A stretch of 64,000 nucleotides of DNA from Anaerocolumna sp. AGMB13025 (GTDB taxonomy: Bacteria; Bacillota; Clostridia; Lachnospirales; Lachnospiraceae). A program made the position numbers and the translations under genes. Positions 1 to 8,298 of the stretch are shown piece after piece; within the stretch, counting starts at the first letter, position 1, and every line of letters starts with the position of its first letter. The notes beneath the pieces are model-generated. The model saw only the letters and a program-made list of their open reading frames with translations. It ran no database searches and was not told the origin of the DNA. The stretch is taken from positions 182,001 to 246,000 of the forward strand of contig NZ_CP121445.1 of assembly GCF_029689925.1 (NCBI RefSeq), in the 5' to 3' direction.

Positions 1-97
1 TGAAACATAAGTTGATATCACGGGCTAATATGGTAATTACTACATTTATTTCTCTTAGGAGTTTTGGTACGGGCTTTTTTAATGTCATTTCATTCAT
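1..97 (-). CDS. ABC-2 type transporter permease, N-terminal fragment
   Basis: An ATG on the minus strand at 97 opens a frame that runs off the window start and encodes about 32 residues (MNEMTLKKPVPKLLRE...). It overlaps the stop of the upstream ATPase gene in an ATGA arrangement (ATPase stop 94-96, ATG 95-97), a sign of translational coupling. A GGAGG lies about 10 nt upstream, inside the ATPase gene. By position it should be the membrane partner of the ATPase. The visible residues are a short basic cytoplasmic N-terminus and do not identify the family by themselves. Confidence 0.7.
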   Translation of the reverse strand, partial: MNEMTLKKPVPKLLREINVVITILARDINLCF

Positions 98-1041
98 ACG
101 GTTTTTCCTCCGGTTCTTAATAAATAATCTACATAAGCATCTTCCAGTGTTGGCTCCTGCATTTTAAGAAGTGTAAGCTTGGTTTTTAGTTTAGCTATAA
201 TTTCCTGGGCTGTCATATCCTGATATGGAACGATAACGTGATCTTCCACACGATGTTCCATTCCCATAGCCGATAATTCATTTGTAAGGGCCAAACGATT
301 ATCAGAATCTAAAATAATCTCTTGCTTAAGCAAGTCTTGTTTCATGGAGTCAGGAGTCCCGTTAAAAGCTATTAGTCCTTGATTTATAATGCAGACTCTG
401 TCCACATGTTCTGCTTCATCGATATAATGGGTCGTTAGGAACACGGTAGTTCCGTTCTCCCGTCTGACTGCATTAATATAGTCCCATAACCCACGTCTGC
501 TTACTGCGTCCAGTCCTTGTGAGGGTTCATCTAAAAATAATATTTTGGGAGTATGGATTAAGCTGCGGATAATCTCAAATTTACGCTGCATGCCACCCGA
601 AAGTTTTTTGATTGGTTTGTTTAAAGCATCCTGTATGCCAATGATTTCAGCCAGTTCTAATACCCGCCTGCGATAAGCTGCAGGCATCATTTTAAAAGTC
701 GGACGGTAGCTGTACATGCCATATAGACAGGCATGAAACCGGATATTTTCTTCGGCTGAGAGCTGGGGGTCAAGACTGGGCTGCTGAAAGATAATTCCTA
801 CATTCTCCCTGACGCGCTTTGCTTCTTTACCAACATCATAACCGGCTATGAACACATTACCGGAGGTTTTGGACAGGGTGGTGGTCAGGATTGAAATTGT
901 CGTTGTTTTGCCTGCCCCGTTTGGACCTAAAAAAGCAAAAAATTCCCCTCCTTTTACATCGAAATTGATACCCTTAACGGAGGGCGTTTTCGCTTTATCA
1001 TACTGTTTTACTAAATTTTCTACTCGGATCATTTTTTCCAT
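94..1041 (-). CDS. ABC transporter ATP-binding protein (ABC-2/daunorubicin-type exporter)
   Basis: A cytoplasmic ATPase of about 315 residues that would energise the membrane partner encoded just downstream. It shows a Walker A (GPNGAGKTT), an ABC signature (LSGGMQRKF), a Walker B with catalytic Glu (ILFLDEP) and a switch His (TTHYIDEAEH). The C-terminal 80 residues resemble the extension of DrrA/CcmA-like exporter ATPases. A longer frame reaches 1086, but the first 15 residues would be translated from repeat family A. I prefer the ATG at 1041 (MEKMIRVENL), preceded by GGTG at the end of the repeat. The substrate cannot be deduced. The two-component system just upstream may control it, as is common for such exporters, but no operator was identified. 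Confidence 0.9.
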   Translation of the reverse strand: MEKMIRVENLVKQYDKAKTPSVKGINFDVKGGEFFAFLGPNGAGKTTTISILTTTLSKTSGNVFIAGYDVGKEAKRVRENVGIIFQQPSLDPQLSAEENIRFHACLYGMYSYRPTFKMMPAAYRRRVLELAEIIGIQDALNKPIKKLSGGMQRKFEIIRSLIHTPKILFLDEPSQGLDAVSRRGLWDYINAVRRENGTTVFLTTHYIDEAEHVDRVCIINQGLIAFNGTPDSMKQDLLKQEIILDSDNRLALTNELSAMGMEHRVEDHVIVPYQDMTAQEIIAKLKTKLTLLKMQEPTLEDAYVDYLLRTGGKTV

Positions 1042-1050
1042 ATTTTCACC

Positions 1051-1268
1051 ATTGCATATCACAGGCAAAGCCTGTGATACTGCCACAAATAAAACAGAGT
1101 GAAAGAATCACAGCGTGGCACCTTTCTTTTTTCAACATTTTCTTTCACTCATTACACCCATTGCATATCACAGGCAAGACCTGTGATACTGCCACAAATA
1201 AAACAGAGTGAAAGAATCACAGCGTGGCACCTTTCTTTTTTCAACATTTTCTTTCACTCATTACACCC
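1051..1268 (-). repeat. Repeat family A, locus 1: two tandem copies of about 109 bp
   Basis: Copies at 1051-1159 and 1160-1268 are nearly identical. Read on the minus strand, each holds GAGTGAAAGAA paired with TTCTTTCACTC, TGCCAC paired with GTGGCA, and a hairpin ATCACAGG/CCTGTGAT ending in ATGCAATGGGTG. The first copy ends about 10 nt before the ABC ATPase start, so it forms that gene's 5' leader. A related tandem pair with compensatory changes lies at 46951-47138. Confidence 0.9.
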
Positions 1269-1279
1269 ATCTAAATAAA

Positions 1280-1336
1280 TTAACCTCTGTTTTGTTAACA
1301 ACCTTATCATAGCGTTGTTAATTAAACAGAGGTTAA
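1280..1336 (-). terminator. Inverted repeat, candidate terminator after the sensor kinase gene
   Basis: TTAACCTCTGTTT at 1280-1292 pairs perfectly with 1324-1336, and an inner pair (1295-1302 with 1314-1321) extends the stem. It lies downstream of the minus-strand kinase gene, just before repeat family A. There is no clear U-tract, so an operator or mRNA-processing role is also possible. Confidence 0.5.
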
Positions 1337-1398
1337 ACCCAATTTAAACGGAATGTAAACCTATCAAATTACTTATCGAAATATTAATATGGAAAAGT

Positions 1399-2472
1399 TT
1401 AGTCGGACTCCTTTTCTTTGGGGAATTTAATCGTGAAGGTGGTTCCGTTGCCAATAGAACTTTCCACTTCTATTGTTCCGTTGTGAAGCTCAACAATCTT
1501 TTTTACCAGAGCGAGACCAAGACCGTTTCCGCCCAGATCCCGGTCCCTTGCTTTATCCACCTTATAAAAGCGCTCAAAAATATGGAGTTTATCTTCCTCG
1601 GAAATTCCAATGCCGCTATCTGCAATACGGCATACAATCATAGAATCCTCACGTAAAACAGAAATAGTGACCATGCCGCCCCTGGGGGTAAACTTAATGG
1701 AATTGTGAAGTAAATTAATCCAAACCTGAGCCAGTAAATGTTCATCACCAAACATAGATATGTCCTCTGCTTCCAAAGAAATATCCAGATTCTTCTCCGA
1801 CCATAGCGATTCCAGCAGTAAGAGTGAGCTTTGTATCTGCTTGTCTAACCTGAATTTAGAACAGGAGAGCGGAGTGGCATTTGCGTCCAGGGAAGATAAC
1901 TTAAGGAGATTGTCACTTAGTTTTGAAAGTCGTTTACTTTCAGCCGCTATAATGTCAATGTAATGAGCCTTCTCTTCGGCAGTGACCGAACCGTTCCTAA
2001 GTAATTCGGCGAAGCCGGAAATAGAGGTAAGGGGAGATTGTATCTCATGAGAAACATTGGCAATAAAGTCCTGCCGTAGATTTTCCATGGTTCCCAGCTC
2101 ATGAGCCATTTTATTAATGGTTTCGGCTAGTTCTGAAAAGGGGTCATACTTTTCCACTTTCATTACTACAGAAAAATCACCCTGAGTAATCCGCTTCATG
2201 GCATCAAGTGCTTCCCCCAAAAGTTCCCGGTGGTCATTGTGCTGATGTTTTCTGCGATGGGTAGTAATTATAATTTGAGCAAAGGCCCAAAAAATGTATA
2301 GTCCCACAACACCGGTAATGATATAAGTCCAGATTTTTACCGGCGCTCCGGTATATTGATAGATAAAGTCTGTTAGGAGATAAGATAACCCAAAACATAC
2401 ACCGAAGAAAAAGGTAGAAACGATGATACCAACTGCAAAACGGAAATTATCTTTTTTTCTATTCCTGTTCAT
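1399..2472 (-). CDS. Membrane sensor histidine kinase (HAMP, HisKA, HATPase)
   Basis: The 357-residue kinase autophosphorylates on a histidine and would pass phosphate to the adjacent OmpR-type regulator. Two membrane segments (about residues 12-36 and 48-70) frame a very short external loop, so the sensor may detect signals in the membrane or through a partner, as in intramembrane-sensing kinases. A HAMP linker follows. The H-box ANVSHEIQSPLTS places the phospho-acceptor at His142, and the ATPase domain shows N-box, DSGIGI and NGLGLAL motifs. The start overlaps the end of the regulator gene by 14 nt, which implies co-translation. The neighbouring ABC exporter suggests an envelope-stress or antimicrobial-peptide sensor, which is inference. 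Confidence 0.92.
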   Translation of the reverse strand: MNRNRKKDNFRFAVGIIVSTFFFGVCFGLSYLLTDFIYQYTGAPVKIWTYIITGVVGLYIFWAFAQIIITTHRRKHQHNDHRELLGEALDAMKRITQGDFSVVMKVEKYDPFSELAETINKMAHELGTMENLRQDFIANVSHEIQSPLTSISGFAELLRNGSVTAEEKAHYIDIIAAESKRLSKLSDNLLKLSSLDANATPLSCSKFRLDKQIQSSLLLLESLWSEKNLDISLEAEDISMFGDEHLLAQVWINLLHNSIKFTPRGGMVTISVLREDSMIVCRIADSGIGISEEDKLHIFERFYKVDKARDRDLGGNGLGLALVKKIVELHNGTIEVESSIGNGTTFTIKFPKEKESD

Positions 2473-3139
2473 GAAGCACCTCCAGGCGATAACCTAATCC
2501 TCGGATGGTGGAGATCTTAAATCCGTATTGCTCACTGGGGAATCGCTCACGCAGGCGATTAATATGAACATCCAGTGTACGCTCATTGCCTTCAAAATCA
2601 TAACCCCAGATATCTTCTATAAGCTGATCTCTGGTAAGGGTTTTTCCTGTCATAGAACCAAGCTTATACAAGAGTTCGAATTCTTTCATCGGGATGTCAC
2701 TCTGGGTGTTGTTACAGGTGACAGAGTAACTGGACTTATCGAGGAGAAGAGTCCCAATTTCCACAACATAATCAATTTTGTAACGTTTTAGCAGGGATTT
2801 TACACGCAGGATAAGCTCTATTCCCTCAAAAGGTTTTGTTAAATAATCATCTGCTCCCAGTTCAAAGCCTTTTACTTTTTGACTTAACTCCCCTTTTGCC
2901 GTTAGCATCAGAATCGGTAGATCCGGATAATATTTTCTGGCAAGGCGGCAAAATTCAAAACCATCCATTTCAGGCATCATAAGATCAAGTACACATAAAT
3001 CGATTTTGTTTTCTTTTAACTGCTGCAGGGCTTTTCGCCCATTGGCGGCTTCGAAAATCGTATAGCCTTCGTTTTTAAGCAGGGTTCGCTCAAGCTCACG
3101 GATATATAGGTCATCATCTATAATCATTATATTGGTCAT
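2459..3139 (-). CDS. OmpR/PhoB-family response regulator
   Basis: A 226-residue DNA-binding response regulator. The N-terminal receiver domain shows the acidic pair in MIIDDD, the phospho-acceptor Asp in DLCVLDLMMPEMDG, and the conserved Lys in DYLTKPFE. The C-terminal winged helix (ERTLDVHINRLRERF, STIRGLGYRLE) is typical of OmpR/PhoB. The frame extends to 3196, but the ATG at 3139 (MTNIMIIDDD) is chosen because GGAGG stands about 9 nt before it and the extra 19 residues precede the conserved fold. It is the first gene of the regulator-kinase pair. Confidence 0.93.
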   Translation of the reverse strand: MTNIMIIDDDLYIRELERTLLKNEGYTIFEAANGRKALQQLKENKIDLCVLDLMMPEMDGFEFCRLARKYYPDLPILMLTAKGELSQKVKGFELGADDYLTKPFEGIELILRVKSLLKRYKIDYVVEIGTLLLDKSSYSVTCNNTQSDIPMKEFELLYKLGSMTGKTLTRDQLIEDIWGYDFEGNERTLDVHINRLRERFPSEQYGFKISTIRGLGYRLEVLHEQE

Positions 3140-3235
3140 AAAAAGTATCCTCCACAATCTGATTGTAAAGCAGGAATGTAAACGCAAGTTAAACAAAATG
3201 TGACAGGACTGAACGATGACAAGCGGATTACCTGT

Positions 3236-5032
3236 TTACCATAGAGTTATACGTCTTGTTTTATCAATATACATTTTATCATTGATTGAAATATTATATG
3301 TCTTATAAAATTCCTCATTGTTTTTTAGAACACCATTAACCCTCAATTTATATATAAGATGTTCATCTACAGGAATTAAATTATAAAGGTAACTTTCTTT
3401 ATATATAATTCTCCAAGTCGATGCAAATGTTCGGAAGAATAAATCAAAGTCTGCATTGCTATATTCATTTAATAAATCAAGCATGCATCTCATAGCACAG
3501 TTATCAGCGAAATTTTCTTGTAAAGTTAACTGCCCGTCAACCTTTAAGTCCTCTATAATACTCATACCGTTATAGAAGAGTACTAGTTCTTCCAGCTTTT
3601 TATTATGTAATGCGTTATCATCAATATTTTCTGTAAAATTACCTTGATAATCATAGGTTAGTCCATTGGAATCAAAGGAATGCGCAATTTCATGTCCAAT
3701 TAAAAACCCGATTGTAGCCAGTAATTCTTCATACCTATAGTTTTCAGTCAGAAGTCCATTTATTAGCCCTAAGGGAATATTAATAGAATTGGTATTAAAA
3801 TCATAAGAAGTATTGGTGGAATAAGTTTCTTCGCCATATGCATTTGGAATTTCATTCATATTTTCATTCAAATATTTCTTATACAATATAATATTTTCAA
3901 CGATAGTTTTATTATAATTATTGTTTATTAGATCAAGATTATGAAACAAATCCTTTTGTTCTAAACATCCGATATTTCGTTTCATTTTTCTTAATTTAAT
4001 TATTGTATGCTTTTTAAGTGGTGCTGAAAGCCAGTCTACATTGTTCAATTTTGTAATATAACATTGAATGATATCTTCTGTAATTTTATTTACCAATTCC
4101 AGTTTATGCTCATTATGATATATTGACGCGTATAGAATACCTAAGCTATTCCCAAAAAATTTGTTTGTTATATGCAGTGCAAATTCATCAGAAGATTTAC
4201 TGACTTCCCCATAAAGATCCGCATCATATTTATCTTTATATTCTTTGAATTTGCCGCCAATATAGTCGATATAGAATTTGAGGGTATTGGTCTCAATAAA
4301 ATTTTTTATGATAGTAAGGTTATTTTCTACGAAATATTCATTTAAAAATTCTAACCATTTCGTACCATATGTAACTATATCCATCTCTTCATGCAATCTA
4401 ACATTATTTATTATGCTGCCAATTGCTTTATTACAATATCGGTTTCTAAATTCAGCATCCGAATATTGAAAGGCACAATCAACATCATCGCAATAATTAC
4501 TTAGTTTTTCTTCTAGTATCAAGGTATTTTCAACTTTTTCCTTGGCACTATCGTAGGTATAACCTATTAGAAGATAGTTTTTCATTAGATATTCTTTGTA
4601 AATTGCTCTTTGATCGTTATTGAAATCAGGTATATTGGGCGGACATAAGTAAATACTATTTACTTCGTTATTATATATATTGGGTTCTATATACACTTGA
4701 ATTAAATCAAATTCTATACGAAAACCATTTGCCAATAAGATTAAATCATTCAAATTGTTAACCATCTCAATTTCATGGATTATATGATATAACTGATTCG
4801 TCTCATTGCTCGAATTTTTAAAGGAATCTAATATACATCTGTAAAAAAATTTAACTTGACAAAAGGTGTTAGAGTATAATTCATCACCTTTCAATAAGTT
4901 TGTTAAAATCTGTATTTGATTATCTTTTAATTCTTGAAATACCGAATTAACTTTATTATTATTATGTATCCGTGCACTATTAAGCCATTTTTCATTAATA
5001 AATGTGTAAAAATCATCTTTTAATATTGCCAT
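3236..5032 (-). CDS. M13 (neprilysin/PepO) family metallopeptidase in a RiPP cassette
   Basis: A zinc endopeptidase of 598 residues. It has the gluzincin motif GHEIAH (His447, Glu448, His451) and the third ligand in ENFAD (Glu506, with Asp510), both M13 hallmarks. The family length is about 630-700, so this member is slightly short in its N-terminal half. No signal peptide is visible, so it probably acts in the cytoplasm. M13 enzymes cleave small peptides. Beside a radical SAM enzyme, an exporter and a small Cys-containing peptide, it is the obvious candidate for leader removal or for degrading immature peptide; this is inference. It lies 113 nt after the ABC gene, so it may also have its own promoter. 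The gene is AT-rich like the rest of the cassette. Confidence 0.88.
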   Translation of the reverse strand: MAILKDDFYTFINEKWLNSARIHNNNKVNSVFQELKDNQIQILTNLLKGDELYSNTFCQVKFFYRCILDSFKNSSNETNQLYHIIHEIEMVNNLNDLILLANGFRIEFDLIQVYIEPNIYNNEVNSIYLCPPNIPDFNNDQRAIYKEYLMKNYLLIGYTYDSAKEKVENTLILEEKLSNYCDDVDCAFQYSDAEFRNRYCNKAIGSIINNVRLHEEMDIVTYGTKWLEFLNEYFVENNLTIIKNFIETNTLKFYIDYIGGKFKEYKDKYDADLYGEVSKSSDEFALHITNKFFGNSLGILYASIYHNEHKLELVNKITEDIIQCYITKLNNVDWLSAPLKKHTIIKLRKMKRNIGCLEQKDLFHNLDLINNNYNKTIVENIILYKKYLNENMNEIPNAYGEETYSTNTSYDFNTNSINIPLGLINGLLTENYRYEELLATIGFLIGHEIAHSFDSNGLTYDYQGNFTENIDDNALHNKKLEELVLFYNGMSIIEDLKVDGQLTLQENFADNCAMRCMLDLLNEYSNADFDLFFRTFASTWRIIYKESYLYNLIPVDEHLIYKLRVNGVLKNNEEFYKTYNISINDKMYIDKTRRITLW

Positions 5033-5070
5033 AACTGCCTCATTTTTCCTATTAGTATATTTAATTCGAG

Positions 5071-5093
5071 TACCAAAAGGTCAATTTTGCACA
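5071..5093 (-). promoter_or_regulatory. 23-bp motif shared with the region before the sensor kinase at 46939
   Basis: On the minus strand this reads TGTGCAAAATTGACC followed by TTTTGGTA. The same sequence with two mismatches is at 47208-47230 (21 of 23 identical), also upstream of a minus-strand gene. It contains a TTGAC that could be a -35 element for the M13 peptidase gene. It may be a conserved promoter or regulator site. Confidence 0.45.
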
Positions 5094-5145
5094 TGATATT
5101 CATAAAATACACGTTGAGAGACTTTTGACACTCGAATCATATTAG

Positions 5146-6729
5146 CTAGTATTTCATTAATAGTTTATTTTTTATAACATATCTTTCATTTGAAATATTT
5201 TCAAAATACTCATCGTGACTAATAACTATAATTTTCTTTTCGATTGACTGGTTCTTAATATATTTTATAACATTTGTTATACATTCCATATCAAGATTAA
5301 CTAAGGGTTCATCTAATATCCAATATTCTTTATTTCGGTTAAACCAAAAAAATCGACACAAAGAAATTTTCTGCTGTTGTCCTAAGGAAAGATTTATAGG
5401 AGATAATGTGATGATTTTATTTAAAAAATCCATATTAAAAATTTCAATCATCTCTTTTATAAAACTATCATCCGGATCTTCATCTATAAAAATATTGTTA
5501 ATCACTTTATCTTCAATAAATAAGTCTGTTTTAGCCATCATTCCGATATTCTCAGTAGTTGGTACAATGTTTTGATTTTTACCGGATCTTATTCCGGATG
5601 AAAACCCCATAATACAATTCATAAAGTAGGATTTACCGCATCCGTTTTCTGCATTAATTAAATATAAATTTGGGGTTTTTATTACGAAATTATCAACATA
5701 AAACAATTTATTATCCTCAACATATACTTCAGTGTCAGATAGTTCTAATTGATTTCCATATTTATAATCATTCTCTTCCGAACTTTCAAATTTTAGTATA
5801 TAATTAATGCGATTAAAAAGTGGCTTAGCATTTTTTAAATCAATACGTACGGACACGATGGAAGTAATTTCCTGAAACAAAAATACTATAATCTGCGACA
5901 TCATGATTAATTCGCCAAAGCTGATTTTATTATACATAACCATAACAGCACCGATACAATATAATAATATTAGTGTTGATTGATCCAGTAATCTTGGCAA
6001 AATTTTTAAAAAAGTATAAAAGAAATTATATCTAATTCTCGTACCTCCCCATTTATCCAGTATTACAGAAAATCTGTTTAAAAAAAAGTTTTCTTTTTTT
6101 ATCATTGTAATGGCTTTTTTATTATCTACAATATTATTAAAGCATTTCACAACATTATCTATATCATTTCTTTCTTTTTCAATTGATTTGTTAAAATCCT
6201 GCTGATTTAATTTCGAGAATATAATGAATATGGGTATTATCATAATTGTAATAATAGCGATTTGAAGATTAACAACTCCAAGCACAATAATGTATATGGC
6301 TGTTTGAATTATTGTTGTAGATAACAAAATTTTATTATTAAAAAATGCAACAGCGGCAATATTTGTTTCAGATATAGCGGTGTTAAAAACCATTCCCTTA
6401 TCAAGTTTATTAAAAGCGCCGGATGACATATTTAATATTTTACTAATTAATTTCTTTCTAATATCATTAGCTAGTATCGTACAGCACTTATCACCCAAAT
6501 ATTCAATAAAATAGAAATTGAAACCATACACTAATATGGCGATAAAAATTGAAATTACTCCCCATAAGATTATTAAATTCAATTTCTGCGTTATGATTAT
6601 ATGATCAACTAACATTTCAGTAGCTAAGGGAAAATATAACATCATTATTTTACCAACTAAATGTGTTATGAAAAGGAACAAAAAAGTTCTTTTCATACTT
6701 TTTGTATATGGTTTTAAAGAATCATACAT
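5146..6729 (-). CDS. ABC exporter (fused membrane and ATPase domains) of the RiPP cassette
   Basis: A 527-residue half-transporter with about six N-terminal membrane segments in the first 300 residues and a C-terminal ATPase. The Walker A is slightly off consensus (AENGCGKSYF, Ala for the first Gly). The signature is LSLGQQQKIS, Walker B with Glu is YWILDEP, and a switch His follows (VISHDEYF). No C39 peptidase domain is present at the N-terminus, so leader cleavage must come from another protein, plausibly the M13 peptidase encoded next. It starts 42 nt after the radical SAM gene with a good GGGAGGAAAG site. The likely role is export of the modified peptide, with the immunity-pump role as an alternative. 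Confidence 0.88.
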   Translation of the reverse strand: MYDSLKPYTKSMKRTFLFLFITHLVGKIMMLYFPLATEMLVDHIIITQKLNLIILWGVISIFIAILVYGFNFYFIEYLGDKCCTILANDIRKKLISKILNMSSGAFNKLDKGMVFNTAISETNIAAVAFFNNKILLSTTIIQTAIYIIVLGVVNLQIAIITIMIIPIFIIFSKLNQQDFNKSIEKERNDIDNVVKCFNNIVDNKKAITMIKKENFFLNRFSVILDKWGGTRIRYNFFYTFLKILPRLLDQSTLILLYCIGAVMVMYNKISFGELIMMSQIIVFLFQEITSIVSVRIDLKNAKPLFNRINYILKFESSEENDYKYGNQLELSDTEVYVEDNKLFYVDNFVIKTPNLYLINAENGCGKSYFMNCIMGFSSGIRSGKNQNIVPTTENIGMMAKTDLFIEDKVINNIFIDEDPDDSFIKEMIEIFNMDFLNKIITLSPINLSLGQQQKISLCRFFWFNRNKEYWILDEPLVNLDMECITNVIKYIKNQSIEKKIIVISHDEYFENISNERYVIKNKLLMKY

Positions 6730-6771
6730 TTATTAATCTTTCCTCCCTGTTGTAAGCCATTACCCAACGAT

Positions 6772-8055
6772 TTATATCGTACTTTCGTATCCATACAAAC
6801 GGATTAACTCATTGTACTGATATTTTTCCGGAATACATTCGTCATCTCCTAAAGTCTCCAGATTATAACACCCCCCAAAACATATGGGGAGATATTTGCA
6901 TTCTTTGCATTTCTCTTTTTCAAAGATGTTCCTATTTATTTTTGAATAGTAATTGCTATATAAAACCATTTCTCCATCTTCAGATATTTTTCCGACACAA
7001 TTAGTTCCGGATGTAGCAGAGCAATGATATAATTTCATATCCGGTGATATTAAAAAAGTATTTATACAATCAAATAAGCAGTTACAATATTTCATACTCG
7101 AATATCTTGGAATACCTAACCCTTTATTGATGATTGTTTTATATACTTGAATCAAACTCTTTGCATAATCATTTTTATTTTTAAAATATAAATCAGATTT
7201 TTCATGATTAAAATCATGGGTCTGCTGAAAGCTAAAGTCAACTCTATCATTTGTTAAGATACCATGCTTTTCCATTTCAGTTAGATATTCGGAAATATAA
7301 TTAACATTATTTGTATTCAAATTAATTCTTATAGTAAAAGTTATATCACTATCAATTTTTAAGCAGGACACTATATTGTTTATGATTCTTGAGTAGGTAC
7401 CTTCTTTACTATGGGTTATTCGGGTTAAATTATGTATTTCTTCTGGTCCGTCAATCGTTATCTGTATATCCTTTATATTTGTATATTCAGTAAAATTTTT
7501 GTATAGGTTAGCATCAAGAGAGTATCCATTGGTTGTAATATAATTACTTATTTCTAAGCCATTATTATTAGCTTGTAACTTAGTTAAATATTTTTCGATA
7601 TTTAATATACAGTCAACATTTAATGTAGGTTCACCGCCAAACCAATGTATTCTGATATTGTTTATTCCTCTGCTAATTGAGTTATCGATAAATTTAATAA
7701 ATATTTCCTGACTATTTTGATCGAATGTAGCAGGGATATGGTCCTGATAGCAATAGGGGCAGGAAAAATTGCACATATTAGTTGTCTGCACAGTGACATG
7801 CAGTTTCGTACTATCATATTTCATTCGCATGTTATTAAAATATAGCTCTTCAACCTCGTCAGTATCACTATAAACGATAAAACCCATATTTTTAAATGTT
7901 TCAAGGGTCTCATTATCTGTAACTTTATTTAACTCGCTAAAGGTTTCATAATTCATTTTGTCCATTTGTACCATGTAACCGGATTTGGTGTTATGCAGGA
8001 AAAACCCATCCTCATCTTTTACTACAACATTATATCTTGAATATTTATATTCCAT
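6772..8055 (-). CDS. Radical SAM/SPASM peptide maturase
   Basis: An enzyme of 427 residues that would modify the small peptide encoded just upstream. The 4Fe-4S cluster motif CNFSCPYC (Cys95, Cys99, Cys102) binds S-adenosylmethionine. A Cys-rich C-terminus (CKECKYLPICFGGC and upstream Cys residues) is a SPASM/auxiliary-cluster domain, as in sactipeptide, thioether and anSME-type enzymes. The first 80 residues could be a precursor-recognition region. The ATG at 8055 (MEYKYSRYN) is preferred over 8070 because the upstream ATG overlaps the GAGGGG ribosome-binding site. From memory it resembles the CcpM/CLI_3235 class of Cys-rich-peptide maturases, but this was not checked. The exact chemistry cannot be read from sequence. 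Confidence 0.88.
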   Translation of the reverse strand: MEYKYSRYNVVVKDEDGFFLHNTKSGYMVQMDKMNYETFSELNKVTDNETLETFKNMGFIVYSDTDEVEELYFNNMRMKYDSTKLHVTVQTTNMCNFSCPYCYQDHIPATFDQNSQEIFIKFIDNSISRGINNIRIHWFGGEPTLNVDCILNIEKYLTKLQANNNGLEISNYITTNGYSLDANLYKNFTEYTNIKDIQITIDGPEEIHNLTRITHSKEGTYSRIINNIVSCLKIDSDITFTIRINLNTNNVNYISEYLTEMEKHGILTNDRVDFSFQQTHDFNHEKSDLYFKNKNDYAKSLIQVYKTIINKGLGIPRYSSMKYCNCLFDCINTFLISPDMKLYHCSATSGTNCVGKISEDGEMVLYSNYYSKINRNIFEKEKCKECKYLPICFGGCYNLETLGDDECIPEKYQYNELIRLYGYESTI

Positions 8056-8076
8056 ATAATTTCCCCTCATTGGTTA

Positions 8077-8118
8077 ATTATAAGGGAATCATTTGCTAAA
8101 AAATGATCCCCTTATAAT
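8077..8118 (-). terminator. Intercistronic hairpin between precursor and maturase genes
   Basis: ATTATAAG(G)G and ATCATTT on the left pair with AAATGAT and CCCTTATAAT on the right: about 17 bp with one mismatch and a loop of a few bases. Such hairpins between a RiPP precursor and its enzyme commonly act as partial terminators or mRNA stabilisers, so that the peptide is made in excess. There is no strong U-tract on the minus strand, so readthrough is expected. Confidence 0.65.
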
Positions 8119-8145
8119 TTTTTTGTTAACTTAATAAATTGTCAA

Positions 8146-8238
8146 CTATCTGGGTTTTGTTACTACTGAACCATTGCAGCAATTACCCTGTGCCTTTTCT
8201 TTTCTGACAGGTTTTTGAATGACTGAGAATTTAATCAT
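8146..8238 (-). CDS. RiPP precursor peptide, 30 residues with a Cys-Cys pair
   Basis: A short gene encoding a basic peptide that begins MIKFSVIQKP, carries Cys20 and Cys21 in GNCCNG, and ends TKPR. The ATG at 8238 has a strong AGGAGG site 7 nt upstream. A longer 81-codon frame to 8391 is rejected because a promoter (8299-8327) and a leader hairpin lie inside it. It is transcribed directly ahead of a SPASM radical SAM enzyme, an exporter and a peptidase, which is the standard order for ribosomally made, modified peptides. It resembles my recollection of the small Cys-containing CLI_3235-type putative bacteriocin precursors, unverified. The likely modified part is the C-terminal half with the two Cys; the N-terminal IKFSVIQKP would be the leader. 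Confidence 0.75.
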   Translation of the reverse strand: MIKFSVIQKPVRKEKAQGNCCNGSVVTKPR

Positions 8239-8298
8239 TATACTACCTCCTCTCTTGGTAAGATTAAATATGTATAGTGTACGAAACACTATATTGGA

